Source of the DNA: SAR202 cluster bacterium
GTDB lineage: Bacteria; Chloroflexota; Dehalococcoidia; Lucifugimonadales; UBA826
Length of the DNA stretch: 41,392 bases
Direction of reading: 5' to 3'
Assembly: GCA_008373095.1 (NCBI GenBank)
Contig: RQOP01000046.1
Location: 1-41,392, forward strand
Shown in pieces: positions 16,473 through 24,910 of the stretch (the stretch's first letter is position 1; each line of letters opens with the position of its first letter). Below the pieces are notes generated by a model. It had not been told where the DNA came from and searched no databases. It saw nothing but the letters and a program-made list of their open reading frames with translations. The translations under genes and the position numbers were made by a program.

Positions 16473-17228
16473 TCAGCCTGCCTTGAAATCATCCATAGCC
16501 TCTTCCGGGAAATCAGCATTTGAGTAAACCTTCTGAACGTCGTCTAATTCTTCTAGGGAATCCAGTAGTCGAAGCGTTTGAATAGCTTTCTTACTGTCTA
16601 GCATGACAGTGTTGCTTGGGATCATAGACAGCTCTGTTGAAGATACTTTGGCTTCGCTATCAGTTAGGGTAGATCGGATATTTTCTAAACTGTTTGGCTC
16701 TGAATACACATGCAAGGTTCCATCATATGTTTCAAAGTCATCTGCTCCAGCATCAATTGCTATCAGTGCTAGGTCTTCTGCTTCACTTGTATCTGCATCT
16801 ACGACTATGACTCCCTTCTGCTCGAACTGCCAAGCAACAGCGCCACTTTCAGCCATATTCCCACCAGCTTTCGAGAGCGTTGATCTAATGTCTGAAACAG
16901 TTCTATTTTTATTGTCAGTAAGGGTTTCAACCATTATGCCTATCCCTCCAGGACCATACCCTTCATAGACCATTTCCGCCATTACCACTCCGTCGCTTGA
17001 TTCTCCTGTGCCCCTTTTTATAGCTCTATCAATGTTGTCTGCCGGCATGTTGTTGTCTTTGGCTATTTGGACTGCCATTCGGAGCCTAAAATTCATGTCT
17101 AAATCTCCACCACCTTGTTTTGCAGCCACAATAATTTCTTTAGACAATTTAGTAAAAAGCTTTCCTCTTCTGGCATCTGTTATAGCTTTTTTGTGTTTTA
17201 TGGTTGACCATTTTGAATGCCCAGACAT
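16473..17228 (-). CDS. yebC: YebC/TACO1-family protein (translation or transcription regulator)
   Basis: A 251-residue YebC/PmpR family protein. The family hallmark MSGHSKWSTIKHKKA opens the protein, followed by RGKLFTKLSKEI, the long helical DNMPADNIDRAIKRGTG and the GYGPGGIGIMVETLTDNKNRT segment. Members act in transcription regulation or help ribosomes through proline stretches; I cannot tell which applies here. The linkage yebC-ruvC-ruvA is widespread. A TATAAT lies 23-28 bases upstream of the start, so this gene appears to lead the repair operon. AGAGG is the probable ribosome-binding site. Confidence 0.95.
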   Translation of the reverse strand: MSGHSKWSTIKHKKAITDARRGKLFTKLSKEIIVAAKQGGGDLDMNFRLRMAVQIAKDNNMPADNIDRAIKRGTGESSDGVVMAEMVYEGYGPGGIGIMVETLTDNKNRTVSDIRSTLSKAGGNMAESGAVAWQFEQKGVIVVDADTSEAEDLALIAIDAGADDFETYDGTLHVYSEPNSLENIRSTLTDSEAKVSSTELSMIPSNTVMLDSKKAIQTLRLLDSLEELDDVQKVYSNADFPEEAMDDFKAG

Positions 17229-17250
17229 TTTCCCAACCTCTGTGTGCTCA

Positions 17251-17256
17251 ATTATA
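17251..17256 (-). promoter_or_regulatory. -10 box (TATAAT) upstream of yebC
   Basis: A consensus TATAAT on the minus strand. The transcript would start near 17244, about 16 bases before the yebC ATG. The -35 region at the right distance (about 17274-17280) is weak. Confidence 0.4.
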
Positions 17257-17290
17257 GGTTTTAAAATTTATAAACTTTACTCACTATTCC

Positions 17291-17322
17291 ATTTTCCTCA
17301 GCATTTTATCATCAAGGAAAAT
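17291..17322. repeat. Inverted repeat ATTTTCCT/AGGAAAAT between SMP-30 gene and yebC
   Basis: ATTTTCCT at 17291-17298 pairs exactly with AGGAAAAT at 17315-17322 across a 16-base loop. It begins right after the stop of the SMP-30 gene on the minus strand and could be a weak terminator, but no T-run follows on that strand. Confidence 0.3.
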
Positions 17323-17323
17323 T

Positions 17324-18175
17324 TTATATTTCTATTTTCGATCTATATTCTTCCTTTCCCTTGGCAAAAGACTTTAATTTGAAAAGGCCGCCTGCAAAGG
17401 TCCCGTTGTTGTCCGGATCTTCTCCTCCTGCGGTGGTGACGTATATGTCCTCATAGTTGGTTCCACCAAAGGTAGGGCAAGACACTTTTTTTACTTCAAA
17501 ATTGATCCGGTCAATCTCTTCCCCATCGGCGTCATATCTGTAAAGAGCCCATCCGTCCCAACGGGCCGACCATATGCAGTCATCGGCGTCTACAGTCATG
17601 CCATCTGGGACGCCCGCATTGTTCGGAGTAGTTACAATAATTTCTCCATTTCCTATCCGGGAGTTGTCCGCATCAAACTCAAATTTGCTGATAGTTCTGT
17701 TGATAGAATTTGTATGGTAGATATGCCTCAGATCGTTTGAAAACCCTAGTCCGTTGCTAATCCCCGCATCTTCAATGACCAATGAGATTTTTTTATCTAA
17801 ACCCAGTTTATACAAAGAGCCAGTTTTTTTATCACTTGGCATAGTTCCGCAAAAGACACTGCCATCAGGCGCTGCAATCACATCATTAAATCGGGAATGC
17901 TCTTCTCCTTTTATTTCATCGACAATGGTGGTTAATTTGCCGTCCCTTAGTAATCTAACTGCTCCTTTTTCCATGAAAAGTAATAAGGTGCCGTCTGTTT
18001 GGATAGTAAAGCCCCCAATTTGACCAGACTGTAAAATTTTTCTTGACGAATTGGATTTTGGATCATAGGAGTAAAGACATCCCACCGGGATATCAACCCA
18101 ATATAGAAGTTCTTCATCGGGATGCCACAAAGGTCCCTCCCCTGTGCTGCAACTATAATTTGCCACCAACTGCAT
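17324..18175 (-). CDS. SMP-30/gluconolactonase-family lactonase
   Basis: A 283-residue six-bladed propeller lactonase that probably opens sugar lactones such as glucono-1,5-lactone. Metal-site motifs are all visible: the Glu in CSTGEGPLWHP, RFNDVIAAPDG, SNGLGFSND (Asn) and VPDGMTVDADD (Asp). Start: ATG 18175 is nine bases after AAGGAGG; the TTG at 18178 is six bases after it and cannot be excluded. It diverges from the UbiA-family gene. The real sugar lactone is unknown. Confidence 0.9.
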   Translation of the reverse strand: MQLVANYSCSTGEGPLWHPDEELLYWVDIPVGCLYSYDPKSNSSRKILQSGQIGGFTIQTDGTLLLFMEKGAVRLLRDGKLTTIVDEIKGEEHSRFNDVIAAPDGSVFCGTMPSDKKTGSLYKLGLDKKISLVIEDAGISNGLGFSNDLRHIYHTNSINRTISKFEFDADNSRIGNGEIIVTTPNNAGVPDGMTVDADDCIWSARWDGWALYRYDADGEEIDRINFEVKKVSCPTFGGTNYEDIYVTTAGGEDPDNNGTFAGGLFKLKSFAKGKEEYRSKIEI

Positions 18176-18267
18176 CAAATTAGGCCTCCTTGTGTTATGA
18201 ACCTGTATTCTATATTAGGGTGAGAACAAATTTTATATTGAAGGATTAAAACACTTATAAAACTGTG

Positions 18268-19161
18268 ATGACTCTAAATGTTTTAAAATCGACGCGGCCT
18301 AGGCAGTGGTCAAAAAACCTGATGGTGTTTCTACCGTTGGTTTTTTCTGCGAATGAATCATGGTCTGCGGATGATATTCAGTCTTTTTGGGGTCTTTTAT
18401 TCAAATCTTGTGTGATATTTATTGCCTTTGTTTTTGCTAGTTCGGCCGTCTATTTGTTCAATGATGTGTTGGATAAAGGTAAGGATACCTACCATGCTGA
18501 AAAAAAATTAAGACCAATAGCCTCAGGGTTAATTTCGGTAAAGGCGGCTTTATCCCTATCTTTACTTTTTGCGGCAATATCGGTATTGGTTTGCACTTTC
18601 TTTATGAATATCACAGTGGTTTATATTTGCTCCTACTTAATCCTTATGGTGATATATTCACTTTCACTTCGAAGTATTTTCATACTTGATGTTTTTGCTA
18701 TATCCGCTGGCTTTGTAATACGTGTTTTGGTAGGTGCAGTAGCGATAGATGTACCGATATCAATTTGGTTATATATTTGTATGGCTTTAGGATCTATGTA
18801 TATCGCTTTGTCAAAGCGATATGCGGAGATTGGAACACTGAAAGGTAAAAAACCTTTGACTAGAGATTCTTTGCCTGGGTACAACACTGAAATATTAAGT
18901 AGGGTGAGCTATATATTTTTGGTTGGGACTATCGGGGCTTACAGTTTTTACGCGATCACGGCAAATAATTTGCCTTCTAATAATATAATGATTGCCACTA
19001 TTCCTTTTGTGGTTATTGGCATGCTTAGATACCAATTTTTAGTCATCAAGAAGGGGTTCGGAGAGAAACCAGAGGAAATAGTTACCAGTGACTATTTCCT
19101 GGCAGCATCCATAGTTGTATGGTTGGTATTAGTTTTGGGTGTTCTACTCCTGTATAGATAA
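18268..19161 (+). CDS. UbiA-family prenyltransferase, decaprenyl-phosphate phosphoribosyltransferase-like
   Basis: A 297-residue integral membrane protein with about eight or nine hydrophobic segments. The UbiA motif NDxxDxxxD is present as FNDVLDKGKD (about residues 64-73), and RPRQWSKNLMVFLPLVFS, KLRPIASG, GFVIRVLVGAVAI and ALSKRYAEI match the DPPR-synthase branch (Rv3806c-like), which transfers phosphoribose to polyprenyl phosphate. Other UbiA enzymes attach prenyl tails to quinones or haem, but those lack this N-terminus. Start: ATG 18268 or GTG 18265, neither with a clear SD. It converges with galU, 13 bases apart. Confidence 0.83.
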   Translation: MTLNVLKSTRPRQWSKNLMVFLPLVFSANESWSADDIQSFWGLLFKSCVIFIAFVFASSAVYLFNDVLDKGKDTYHAEKKLRPIASGLISVKAALSLSLLFAAISVLVCTFFMNITVVYICSYLILMVIYSLSLRSIFILDVFAISAGFVIRVLVGAVAIDVPISIWLYICMALGSMYIALSKRYAEIGTLKGKKPLTRDSLPGYNTEILSRVSYIFLVGTIGAYSFYAITANNLPSNNIMIATIPFVVIGMLRYQFLVIKKGFGEKPEEIVTSDYFLAASIVVWLVLVLGVLLLYR

Positions 19162-19174
19162 CATTAAGTTAAGT

Positions 19175-20038
19175 TTATTCCACAGTTTCCAGCCAATCTT
19201 TGAGTTCTTTTTTCGTCTCTTCATCCGACAGAGCTTTGTGAATGGAAGCTTTTAACATTCCCATAGGAACACCGACGTCAAAATGATGCGCTTCGAAAAT
19301 GAAACCCTTACATCCTCTGGTAGGTATTATTGAATTGATGGCATCGGTGAGTTGAATTTCTCCTAGAGCACCCGGTCTTGAATTTTCTATTGCCTTAAAA
19401 ATATCTGCTGGCAAGATATATCTACCTATAATGGCCAAGTCAGAAGGAGCGTCTGGTAAGGCAGGCTTTTCAATCATTCCAGTTATTTGTCGGATTTGGC
19501 CTTGAGAATCTGATGTATCAATTATTCCCAGATTTGGAATAGTTTTAGATCCCACCTTCTTGATAGCTATTATTGCTTCGCCTTCAATAGAATGCAGACC
19601 CAACATAATTTTTATTGTCGGGTTATTTCCTAGGATTAAATCATCTGGTAGAAGAACAGCAAATGAATTATCTCCTATAGATTCTTTTGCCAAAAGGATG
19701 GCATGACCTAGTCCTAAGGGTTGTTCTTGAACAATGTATTCTATCTGGGCCCTACTTTTAATTTTTTCGACTTTCTCAAGTAAATCTATATTTCCCTTAT
19801 CAGTTAGAGCGGATACAAGTGGATCATGATGGATAAAATAACTTTCAATAACCTCTCTTTGGCTTTCTGAAATAATCAATATGATATTTGTAATGCCGGA
19901 GTCGATTACTTCCTCTAGGCAGTAGTGCAAGGAAGGGTAATTAAGTATAGGGATCATGACTTTGGGAACAGCTAAGGTGGCGGGTAGAAATCTCGTTCCT
20001 AGACCGGCGACTGGTATTACAGCCTTGGAAACTACCAT
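19175..20038 (-). CDS. galU: UTP-glucose-1-phosphate uridylyltransferase
   Basis: Makes UDP-glucose from UTP and glucose 1-phosphate for polysaccharide and lipid glycosylation. The 287-residue protein carries the nucleotide-binding motif KAVIPVAGLGTRFLPAT, the segment VPKVMIPILNYPSLHY (with KxMxP instead of the more common KEMLPI), the QPLGLGHAILLAK motif, LLPDDLILG and a C-terminal GALGEIQLTDAI. ATG 20038 has a purine-rich site (GGGAGGGG) upstream. It is probably transcribed from the 20039-20280 intergenic region. Confidence 0.93.
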   Translation of the reverse strand: MVVSKAVIPVAGLGTRFLPATLAVPKVMIPILNYPSLHYCLEEVIDSGITNIILIISESQREVIESYFIHHDPLVSALTDKGNIDLLEKVEKIKSRAQIEYIVQEQPLGLGHAILLAKESIGDNSFAVLLPDDLILGNNPTIKIMLGLHSIEGEAIIAIKKVGSKTIPNLGIIDTSDSQGQIRQITGMIEKPALPDAPSDLAIIGRYILPADIFKAIENSRPGALGEIQLTDAINSIIPTRGCKGFIFEAHHFDVGVPMGMLKASIHKALSDEETKKELKDWLETVE

Positions 20039-20174
20039 AATGAAGACCCCTCCCTAGTGATTAATTAAACCCCTCTGATTGTTTTGGCTCACAGATATTC
20101 AATGGTACCTTTTTAAATGATAATTACACATGTCTATTTTGAGGCATAAATACAGGGTTTTGGTAAGAAGCCAC

Positions 20175-20200
20175 TAGAACATGAAAATAGAACATGAAAA
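20175..20200. repeat. 13-base tandem duplication upstream of the aldo/keto reductase
   Basis: TAGAACATGAAAA occurs twice head to tail with no mismatch (20175-20187 and 20188-20200). It lies between galU and the aldo/keto reductase gene, 2 bases before a dyad. It could be a paired regulator site or a recent replication slip. Confidence 0.55.
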
Positions 20201-20201
20201 A

Positions 20202-20219
20202 ATTTACGTTAAAGTAAAT
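20202..20219. promoter_or_regulatory. Dyad ATTTAC-N6-GTAAAT, candidate operator
   Basis: Perfect 6-base inverted half-sites separated by GTTAAA. It lies about 60 bases before the aldo/keto reductase start, immediately after a 13-base tandem repeat. The arrangement is typical for a dimeric repressor site, but no regulator gene is nearby. Confidence 0.35.
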
Positions 20220-20280
20220 ATCTTACTAATAGGCTAGTGGGGATAATGGTGAGCATAATACAGCTTTTAAAGGAGTATAA

Positions 20281-21237
20281 ATGCCTGACCTAGAAGTAAG
20301 ACGATTGGGACGCACTGAAATGATGCCAAACGCGCTAGGGGTTGGCGCTGGATATTTAGGCGACCCTGATAGAACCGATGTGGAAGCTATTGAAACTATT
20401 CGTGGAGCGATCCAACAGGGAGTCAATTTTGTTGATACGTCACCTTACTATGGAGTAAGTGAATCTCGTGTCGGCTTGGCTTTGTCTGATCATTGGAGAG
20501 AAAAAGTATACCTACAGACTAAAGTGGGATCACATCCTAGATTTCTTCGAGACTTTTCAAAGGAAGCTACAACATGGAGCTTGGAGAATAGCCTTAGTAT
20601 GCTTCGAACTGATTATCTGGATTCAGTATTAATACATGGTCCACGCTATGATATTGAATCGCCACTAAACGAATGCTTGGATGTGTTGGTTGATTGGAAA
20701 GCAAAAAATCGGATAGGGCATATTGGGATTGGTGTCCGCCAACCCGAATTCCATAAAAGAGCAATCGAAACAGGTCAAATAGATATTATTTTATCTTTTT
20801 TTGATTACTCTTTACTCTCTCAAGAACTGACTAAATCAACAATTCCACTCGCTTTAAAAAATGATGTTGGAATCATTTTAGGAAGTCCACTTCTTGCTTC
20901 ACTTCTTGCGGGCCCTGAACCTAGTATAGATGTTGAAGAAGAAATGTCTGACGGTAAAACTAGTGCTCTTACTCCTGCAGCAGTAGGTGGGCCAACAGAT
21001 TCAGCCGTATTACCGTTGGCACATAAAATGTGGGAGTGGTGTCATTTACGTGGAATAAACATACGTGACTTGGCAATTCAATTTGCTCTGCAGGCACCAT
21101 TACAAGGTAACGGCATTGTGCTTACTGGTCCAGCCAACCTGAAGGAATTCAATGAGGTATATAAAAGTGCCACGACTGAAGTTCCAGAAAGTACTTGGCA
21201 GGAGTTTAGAAATGAATTTGGCATCGAATCTAACTAA
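20281..21237 (+). CDS. Aldo/keto reductase, D-threo-aldose (L-fucose/L-galactose) dehydrogenase-like
   Basis: A 318-residue TIM-barrel NAD(P)-dependent oxidoreductase. The catalytic tetrad is visible: Asp and Tyr in FVDTSPYYGVSESRVG, Lys in LQTKVG, His in VLIHGP. The start RRLGRTEMMPNALGVGAGYLG and the late LTGPANLKEFNE match the D-threo-aldose/L-galactose dehydrogenase branch, which oxidises sugars to lactones. That product could feed a lactonase such as the SMP-30 protein at 17.3-18.2 kb; this link is inference. Start: ATG 20281 with GGAG five to eight bases upstream. It is a single-gene unit, convergent with the MFS gene. Confidence 0.88.
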   Translation: MPDLEVRRLGRTEMMPNALGVGAGYLGDPDRTDVEAIETIRGAIQQGVNFVDTSPYYGVSESRVGLALSDHWREKVYLQTKVGSHPRFLRDFSKEATTWSLENSLSMLRTDYLDSVLIHGPRYDIESPLNECLDVLVDWKAKNRIGHIGIGVRQPEFHKRAIETGQIDIILSFFDYSLLSQELTKSTIPLALKNDVGIILGSPLLASLLAGPEPSIDVEEEMSDGKTSALTPAAVGGPTDSAVLPLAHKMWEWCHLRGINIRDLAIQFALQAPLQGNGIVLTGPANLKEFNEVYKSATTEVPESTWQEFRNEFGIESN

Positions 21238-21280
21238 AAATATTTTCTATAACACATTCAGGAGCCATATATTTTCTTTT

Positions 21281-22540
21281 TCAGCTGGCTAATTCTGAGA
21301 CATCTTTGCCTTTGTAGACAGATTTTAGAATAGGGTCGGTGGAGCTTATTCCTGTAAAAAATATGAAGAATAAAAGTCCAGTGATTATGAGAACATTTGG
21401 TGCATTGTAGAGGTCGGCCAAATAGCCGTAACCTAAATTGGCAAATGCCATTATTCCACCGGCGTGAAGTATATAGAGGCTAGTGACACGACCCCTCAGC
21501 CTGTCCGGTGTAACAAGTTGGACATAGGTGGATGTAAGGGCCATAAATATTGATTCAGTGGCGCCCATCACTAAAGTCGCAATGAAAGCCATGGATATAT
21601 TGAACGAAAACCCTAATAACAAAGGAGAAAGGCCACTCAAAACCCCCATTGATAGCAATAATAGGCCTTTGTGTCTTTCATTTCTGACCCCTGCCAATAA
21701 AAATGTTCCTCCGGCCGAACCTATCCCAAATGACACCACTAGTATTGCTAACACTGTTTCATTTACGGAAGATAATCTATCCTTTGTAAAGCCAGGGAGG
21801 ATAGAGTCAAAAGACATTGCTAAAGCACAATGGAATGCTACAAGAATTATGAAAATAGCAACTACTCTTCGGGCGTATATGTAATTAATTCCCTCCCAAA
21901 TTCCTCTAAAAGGGTTATTGCCGCTTGTGATTTCACCCGTAGAGGTTTTCCTTACCTTAAGCATGAGAATGACTGACCCAGCTCCGAACACCATACTACC
22001 GAGCAAGAATTCTGAAGTTCCGAAGGTAATTGATTGAGATATTCCTGAAATTATCAAAATTGACATTCCAATAACCCTGGAACCATGTCTGGTTGCTGAG
22101 TTTAGAGTAATTGCATTCAGTAAATCGCCTCTTGGTACTAGATTGGTTATCAATGAAACGATTGAAGCTTCTTGAGTTGTACGACAACTGCCTGCCACGA
22201 ATGCTAGAAGGCACAAATGCCATAGTTCTAATATTTCCAGCATCGACAAAAGTGCGGCGAATCCAACAGTTATTATGCCCAATATTTGAGTGTATATAGT
22301 TAGTTTTTTTCGCTCTATTCGATCAGCTAAAAGGCCACCTAATGGCGAAGCAATCAAAAAGGGGATCATGGAGGCAAAGGTAAACCACCCGACCATGGAA
22401 CTTTGATCTGACCTATCTAGTACAAACCACTGGCTGGCAATTAGAAATGTCCATGCACTTGCACCTCCTAAACCGCTGGCCCCCCAAGCAAGTGCATAAT
22501 CTTTGTGCTTTAAGGCAGCGAAATGAGGTATATTTTGCAA
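21281..22540 (-). CDS. MFS transporter, EntS/MFS_3-like exporter
   Basis: About 419 residues with 12 probable membrane helices. The start HFAALKHKDYALAWGASGLGG and the loop-2/3 motif GGLLADRIERKKLTIYTQ (the MFS motif G-x3-D-R-x-x-R/K) place it in the MFS_3 branch (enterobactin-exporter-like and multidrug exporters). TPDRLRGRVTSLYILHAGG is also typical. Substrate unknown. Start choice: TTG 22540 has GGAG five bases upstream and gives a normal N-terminus; a TTG at 22582 is in frame but lacks a site. The gene starts 65 bases after the 3' end of tRNA-Ala on the same strand, so the two may share a transcript. Confidence 0.87.
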   Translation of the reverse strand: MQNIPHFAALKHKDYALAWGASGLGGASAWTFLIASQWFVLDRSDQSSMVGWFTFASMIPFLIASPLGGLLADRIERKKLTIYTQILGIITVGFAALLSMLEILELWHLCLLAFVAGSCRTTQEASIVSLITNLVPRGDLLNAITLNSATRHGSRVIGMSILIISGISQSITFGTSEFLLGSMVFGAGSVILMLKVRKTSTGEITSGNNPFRGIWEGINYIYARRVVAIFIILVAFHCALAMSFDSILPGFTKDRLSSVNETVLAILVVSFGIGSAGGTFLLAGVRNERHKGLLLLSMGVLSGLSPLLLGFSFNISMAFIATLVMGATESIFMALTSTYVQLVTPDRLRGRVTSLYILHAGGIMAFANLGYGYLADLYNAPNVLIITGLLFFIFFTGISSTDPILKSVYKGKDVSELAS

Positions 22541-22605
22541 TTGCACTCCAAAATTACTGAAAATAGCTAAGGGCAGGCCCAATTTAGGTGGTTGTTAAAT
22601 AGACT

Positions 22606-22681
22606 TGGTGGAGATAGGGGGAATCGAACCCCCAACCTCGGCATTGCGAACGCCGCGCTCTCCCGTTTGAGCTATATCCCC
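22606..22681 (-). tRNA. tRNA-Ala (anticodon CGC), CCA encoded
   Basis: A 76-base cloverleaf on the minus strand. Acceptor GGGGATA pairs with TATCTCC, including the G3:U70 pair that identifies alanine tRNA. The D arm is GCTC/GAGC, the anticodon stem CGGCG/TGCCG holds loop TTCGCAA (anticodon CGC, reads GCG), and the T arm is GGGGG-TTCGATT-CCCCC. The CCA end is encoded (22606-22608). A promoter with -35 and -10 lies just upstream. Confidence 0.97.
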
Positions 22682-22702
22682 TCTTCGGTATACGCATCAA
22701 AA

Positions 22703-22732
22703 ATCCTATCAATCCCCGTAATTAGGTGTCAA
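22703..22732 (-). promoter_or_regulatory. Promoter for tRNA-Ala
   Basis: On the minus strand: TTGACA (22732-22727), an 18-base spacer, then TAGGAT (22708-22703). The -35 is perfect; the -10 matches four of six. The transcript start would be near 22696, about 15 bases before the mature tRNA. Confidence 0.55.
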
Positions 22733-22805
22733 TCACTATTGAGAATTAAATATATCACCAATAGAAAGGCAACAATTTTCCTGATGCCCCACTTATTTGA
22801 CATAC

Positions 22806-22814
22806 TGTTATAAT
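22806..22814 (+). promoter_or_regulatory. Extended -10 promoter (TGTTATAAT) for the E1-E2 operon
   Basis: TGnTATAAT with a perfect -10. The start point would be near 22821, giving a leader of about 50 bases before E1-alpha. A TTGACA at 22797-22802 is only six bases from the -10, so it is not its -35. Confidence 0.5.
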
Positions 22815-22872
22815 CCAGCCAATTTTATAGCCCACGGTAGCAACAAAATTAGTCTTTCAAGGGGGTATTCAA

Positions 22873-23850
22873 ATGCCTTACCCAGAACTCAATGGCGAAT
22901 CTTTAGTCTGGATGTATGAAACTATGGTTACCATTAGGAGATTTGAGGAGCAGTCAAGAAGAGAAGCAGATGCGGGCAAATTGCGAGGGATGCATTCCTC
23001 CATAGGCCAAGAAGCTGTTCCTACAGGCATATGTGCACACCTTAATGAAAAGGATTACGTCTTAGGTACACATAGAAGTCATCACCATTGCATAGCCAAA
23101 GGACTGGATATTAATGAGATGATGGCTGAGTTGCTGGGCAAATCCACGGGGACGGGTAAAGGAAAAGGCGGCACTATGCACATAGCAGATATAAACAAAG
23201 GTATGCTAGGTGCGAATGGTGTTGTAGGTTCCAATATACCTGTTGCAACAGGAGTTGCGCTGACAGCGAAAGTGAAGGGGACTGATCAGGTTAGCGTTGT
23301 CTTCTTTGGAGATGGAGCTTCTAGTCAAGGAGTGCTGCACGAATCAATGAATCTTGCAGGGATATGGAAATTACCGATCATTTTCGTGTGCGAGAATAAC
23401 CGATACGCCGAAGCAACTCCATTTGAATATTCAGTGGCGGGGGGGTCAGTGGCCAACAGGGCTGATGGTTATGGGATTCCAGGAGTTACGGTCGATGGGC
23501 AGTCGGTTCTAGATATTTATGAAGTGGGCAAAGAAGCTGTGCAACGAGCTAGGCTAGGAGAAGGCCCCACGTTGATTGAAGCACAAACATATCGTTATCA
23601 AGGTCATTTCGGGGCTGATGACCCGCTGGGTTATAGGAGTAAAGAAGAGCAGGACTACTATATGGCAAGGGACTGCATTGTAATGCTAAAGCAACATATT
23701 TTAGATGGTGGCCATGCTGATGAAACACAACTTGATGACATCGATACGCAGTGCTTAGAGGCAGTAAGTGCAGCTGCAGAATTTGCTAATGACAGTCCGT
23801 TTCCAGACCCGGAGGAATTGAATACAGATGTATATGTGGCATATAGGTAA
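22873..23850 (+). CDS. 2-oxoacid (pyruvate/acetoin) dehydrogenase E1 component, alpha subunit
   Basis: Thiamine-diphosphate subunit of a 2-oxoacid or acetoin dehydrogenase complex; decarboxylates the substrate before acyl transfer to E2. The 325-residue length fits the alpha2beta2 type. Visible are RRFEEQSRREADAGKLRG, SSIGQEAV, the GTHRSHHHCIAKG substrate loop, KGKGGTMHI, and the TPP/Mg motif GDGASSQGVLHESMNLAG through ENNRYA. GGGGG nine or more bases before ATG 22873 is the likely ribosome-binding site. Three genes follow the order E1-alpha, E1-beta, E2. AcoA-type (acetoin) and PdhA-type cannot be separated from sequence alone. Confidence 0.93.
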   Translation: MPYPELNGESLVWMYETMVTIRRFEEQSRREADAGKLRGMHSSIGQEAVPTGICAHLNEKDYVLGTHRSHHHCIAKGLDINEMMAELLGKSTGTGKGKGGTMHIADINKGMLGANGVVGSNIPVATGVALTAKVKGTDQVSVVFFGDGASSQGVLHESMNLAGIWKLPIIFVCENNRYAEATPFEYSVAGGSVANRADGYGIPGVTVDGQSVLDIYEVGKEAVQRARLGEGPTLIEAQTYRYQGHFGADDPLGYRSKEEQDYYMARDCIVMLKQHILDGGHADETQLDDIDTQCLEAVSAAAEFANDSPFPDPEELNTDVYVAYR

Positions 23851-23867
23851 ATTAGGAGAAGAATGAA

Positions 23868-24896
23868 ATGACGCAAACTCAATCTACCAGGCAGATAAGT
23901 TTCATACAGGCTATCAATGAAGCCCTTAGACAAGAAATGACTCGAGATCCTGACGTCATTGTCATGGGAGAAGATATAGCCGGTGGGGGAGAACGAGAAG
24001 ATTTTCAAGATGCTTGGGGCGGGCCCATGAGGCTGACTAAAGGATTAGTTAATGATTTCGGCCGTACGCGGGTAAGAGATACCCCAATATCAGAAGCTGG
24101 GTTTGTTGGCGCAGGTGTTGGTGCTGCGGCTTCAGGCCTAAGACCTGTGGTCGATTTGATGTATGTGAGTTTTTATGGAGTTTGTGCGGATCAAATCACT
24201 AACAATGCCGCCAAAATGCACTATATGTTTGGAGGTAAAGTTAAGGTCCCTTTGACCATAATGACAGGAATTGGAGCAGGAACTAATTCTGCTGCACAAC
24301 ATTCGGAGACTCTTTATTCCATTTTTACCCATTTTCCAGGACTGAAATGCGTGGTGCCTTCAAATCCATACAATGCTAAAGGATTGATGACGGCAGCAAT
24401 AAGGGATGATGATCCCGTTATTGTTTTTAATAACCGCCAACTGATGGGGTTGAGATTTGAAGACCATGTTCCTGAGGATTCATATATTGTGGATATAGGT
24501 AAATCAGATTTTAAGACGCAAGGGGAAGATATAACATTGTTAGGTATTGGCTATACCACTCGAGTTTGTATGGAGGCTGCCTCCATACTGGAAGAACAGG
24601 GATATTCAGTAGAAGTGTTAGATTTATTATCCTTATCACCAATGGATGAAGATGCCATACTTTCATCTGTTCAGAAGACTAGAAAAATAGTCATCGTTGA
24701 TGAAGATTATCCAAGATGTAGTATTGCTAGTGATATATCTGCTTTAGTGGCTGAGGAGGCATTTGATTATCTAGATGCTCCACCAAAAAGGGTCACTGCT
24801 CCACATACCCAGGTTCCTTACAGTAGACCTCTAGAAGCTTTGTTTGTACCTACGAAAGAGAAAGTAGTGGCTGCGGCTTTGGAAGTACTTGAATAG
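23868..24896 (+). CDS. 2-oxoacid (pyruvate/acetoin) dehydrogenase E1 component, beta subunit
   Basis: A 342-residue transketolase-like subunit that completes the E1 active site. Visible are SFIQAINEALRQEM, VIVMGEDIAGGG, RVRDTPISEAGFVGAGVGAA, DLMYVSFYGVCADQI, MTGIGAGTNSAAQHSETLYS (substrate His region) and the transketolase C-terminal domain with DLLSLSPMDEDAI and IVDEDYPRCSIASDI. AGGAG lies nine bases before the ATG. It is 17 bases after the E1-alpha stop and 14 bases before E2. Confidence 0.94.
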   Translation: MTQTQSTRQISFIQAINEALRQEMTRDPDVIVMGEDIAGGGEREDFQDAWGGPMRLTKGLVNDFGRTRVRDTPISEAGFVGAGVGAAASGLRPVVDLMYVSFYGVCADQITNNAAKMHYMFGGKVKVPLTIMTGIGAGTNSAAQHSETLYSIFTHFPGLKCVVPSNPYNAKGLMTAAIRDDDPVIVFNNRQLMGLRFEDHVPEDSYIVDIGKSDFKTQGEDITLLGIGYTTRVCMEAASILEEQGYSVEVLDLLSLSPMDEDAILSSVQKTRKIVIVDEDYPRCSIASDISALVAEEAFDYLDAPPKRVTAPHTQVPYSRPLEALFVPTKEKVVAAALEVLE

Positions 24897-24910
24897 GGGA
24901 GAGGATTCTT

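Noticed and set aside
22797-22802. TTGACA as -35 for the E1-E2 operon
   Set aside because: It is only six bases from the TATAAT at 22809-22814, far from the required 16-18; the extended -10 is the better explanation.
22592-22813. 73-codon plus-strand frame over the tRNA region
   Set aside because: It reads through the antisense of tRNA-Ala, a common false gene call in tRNA regions.
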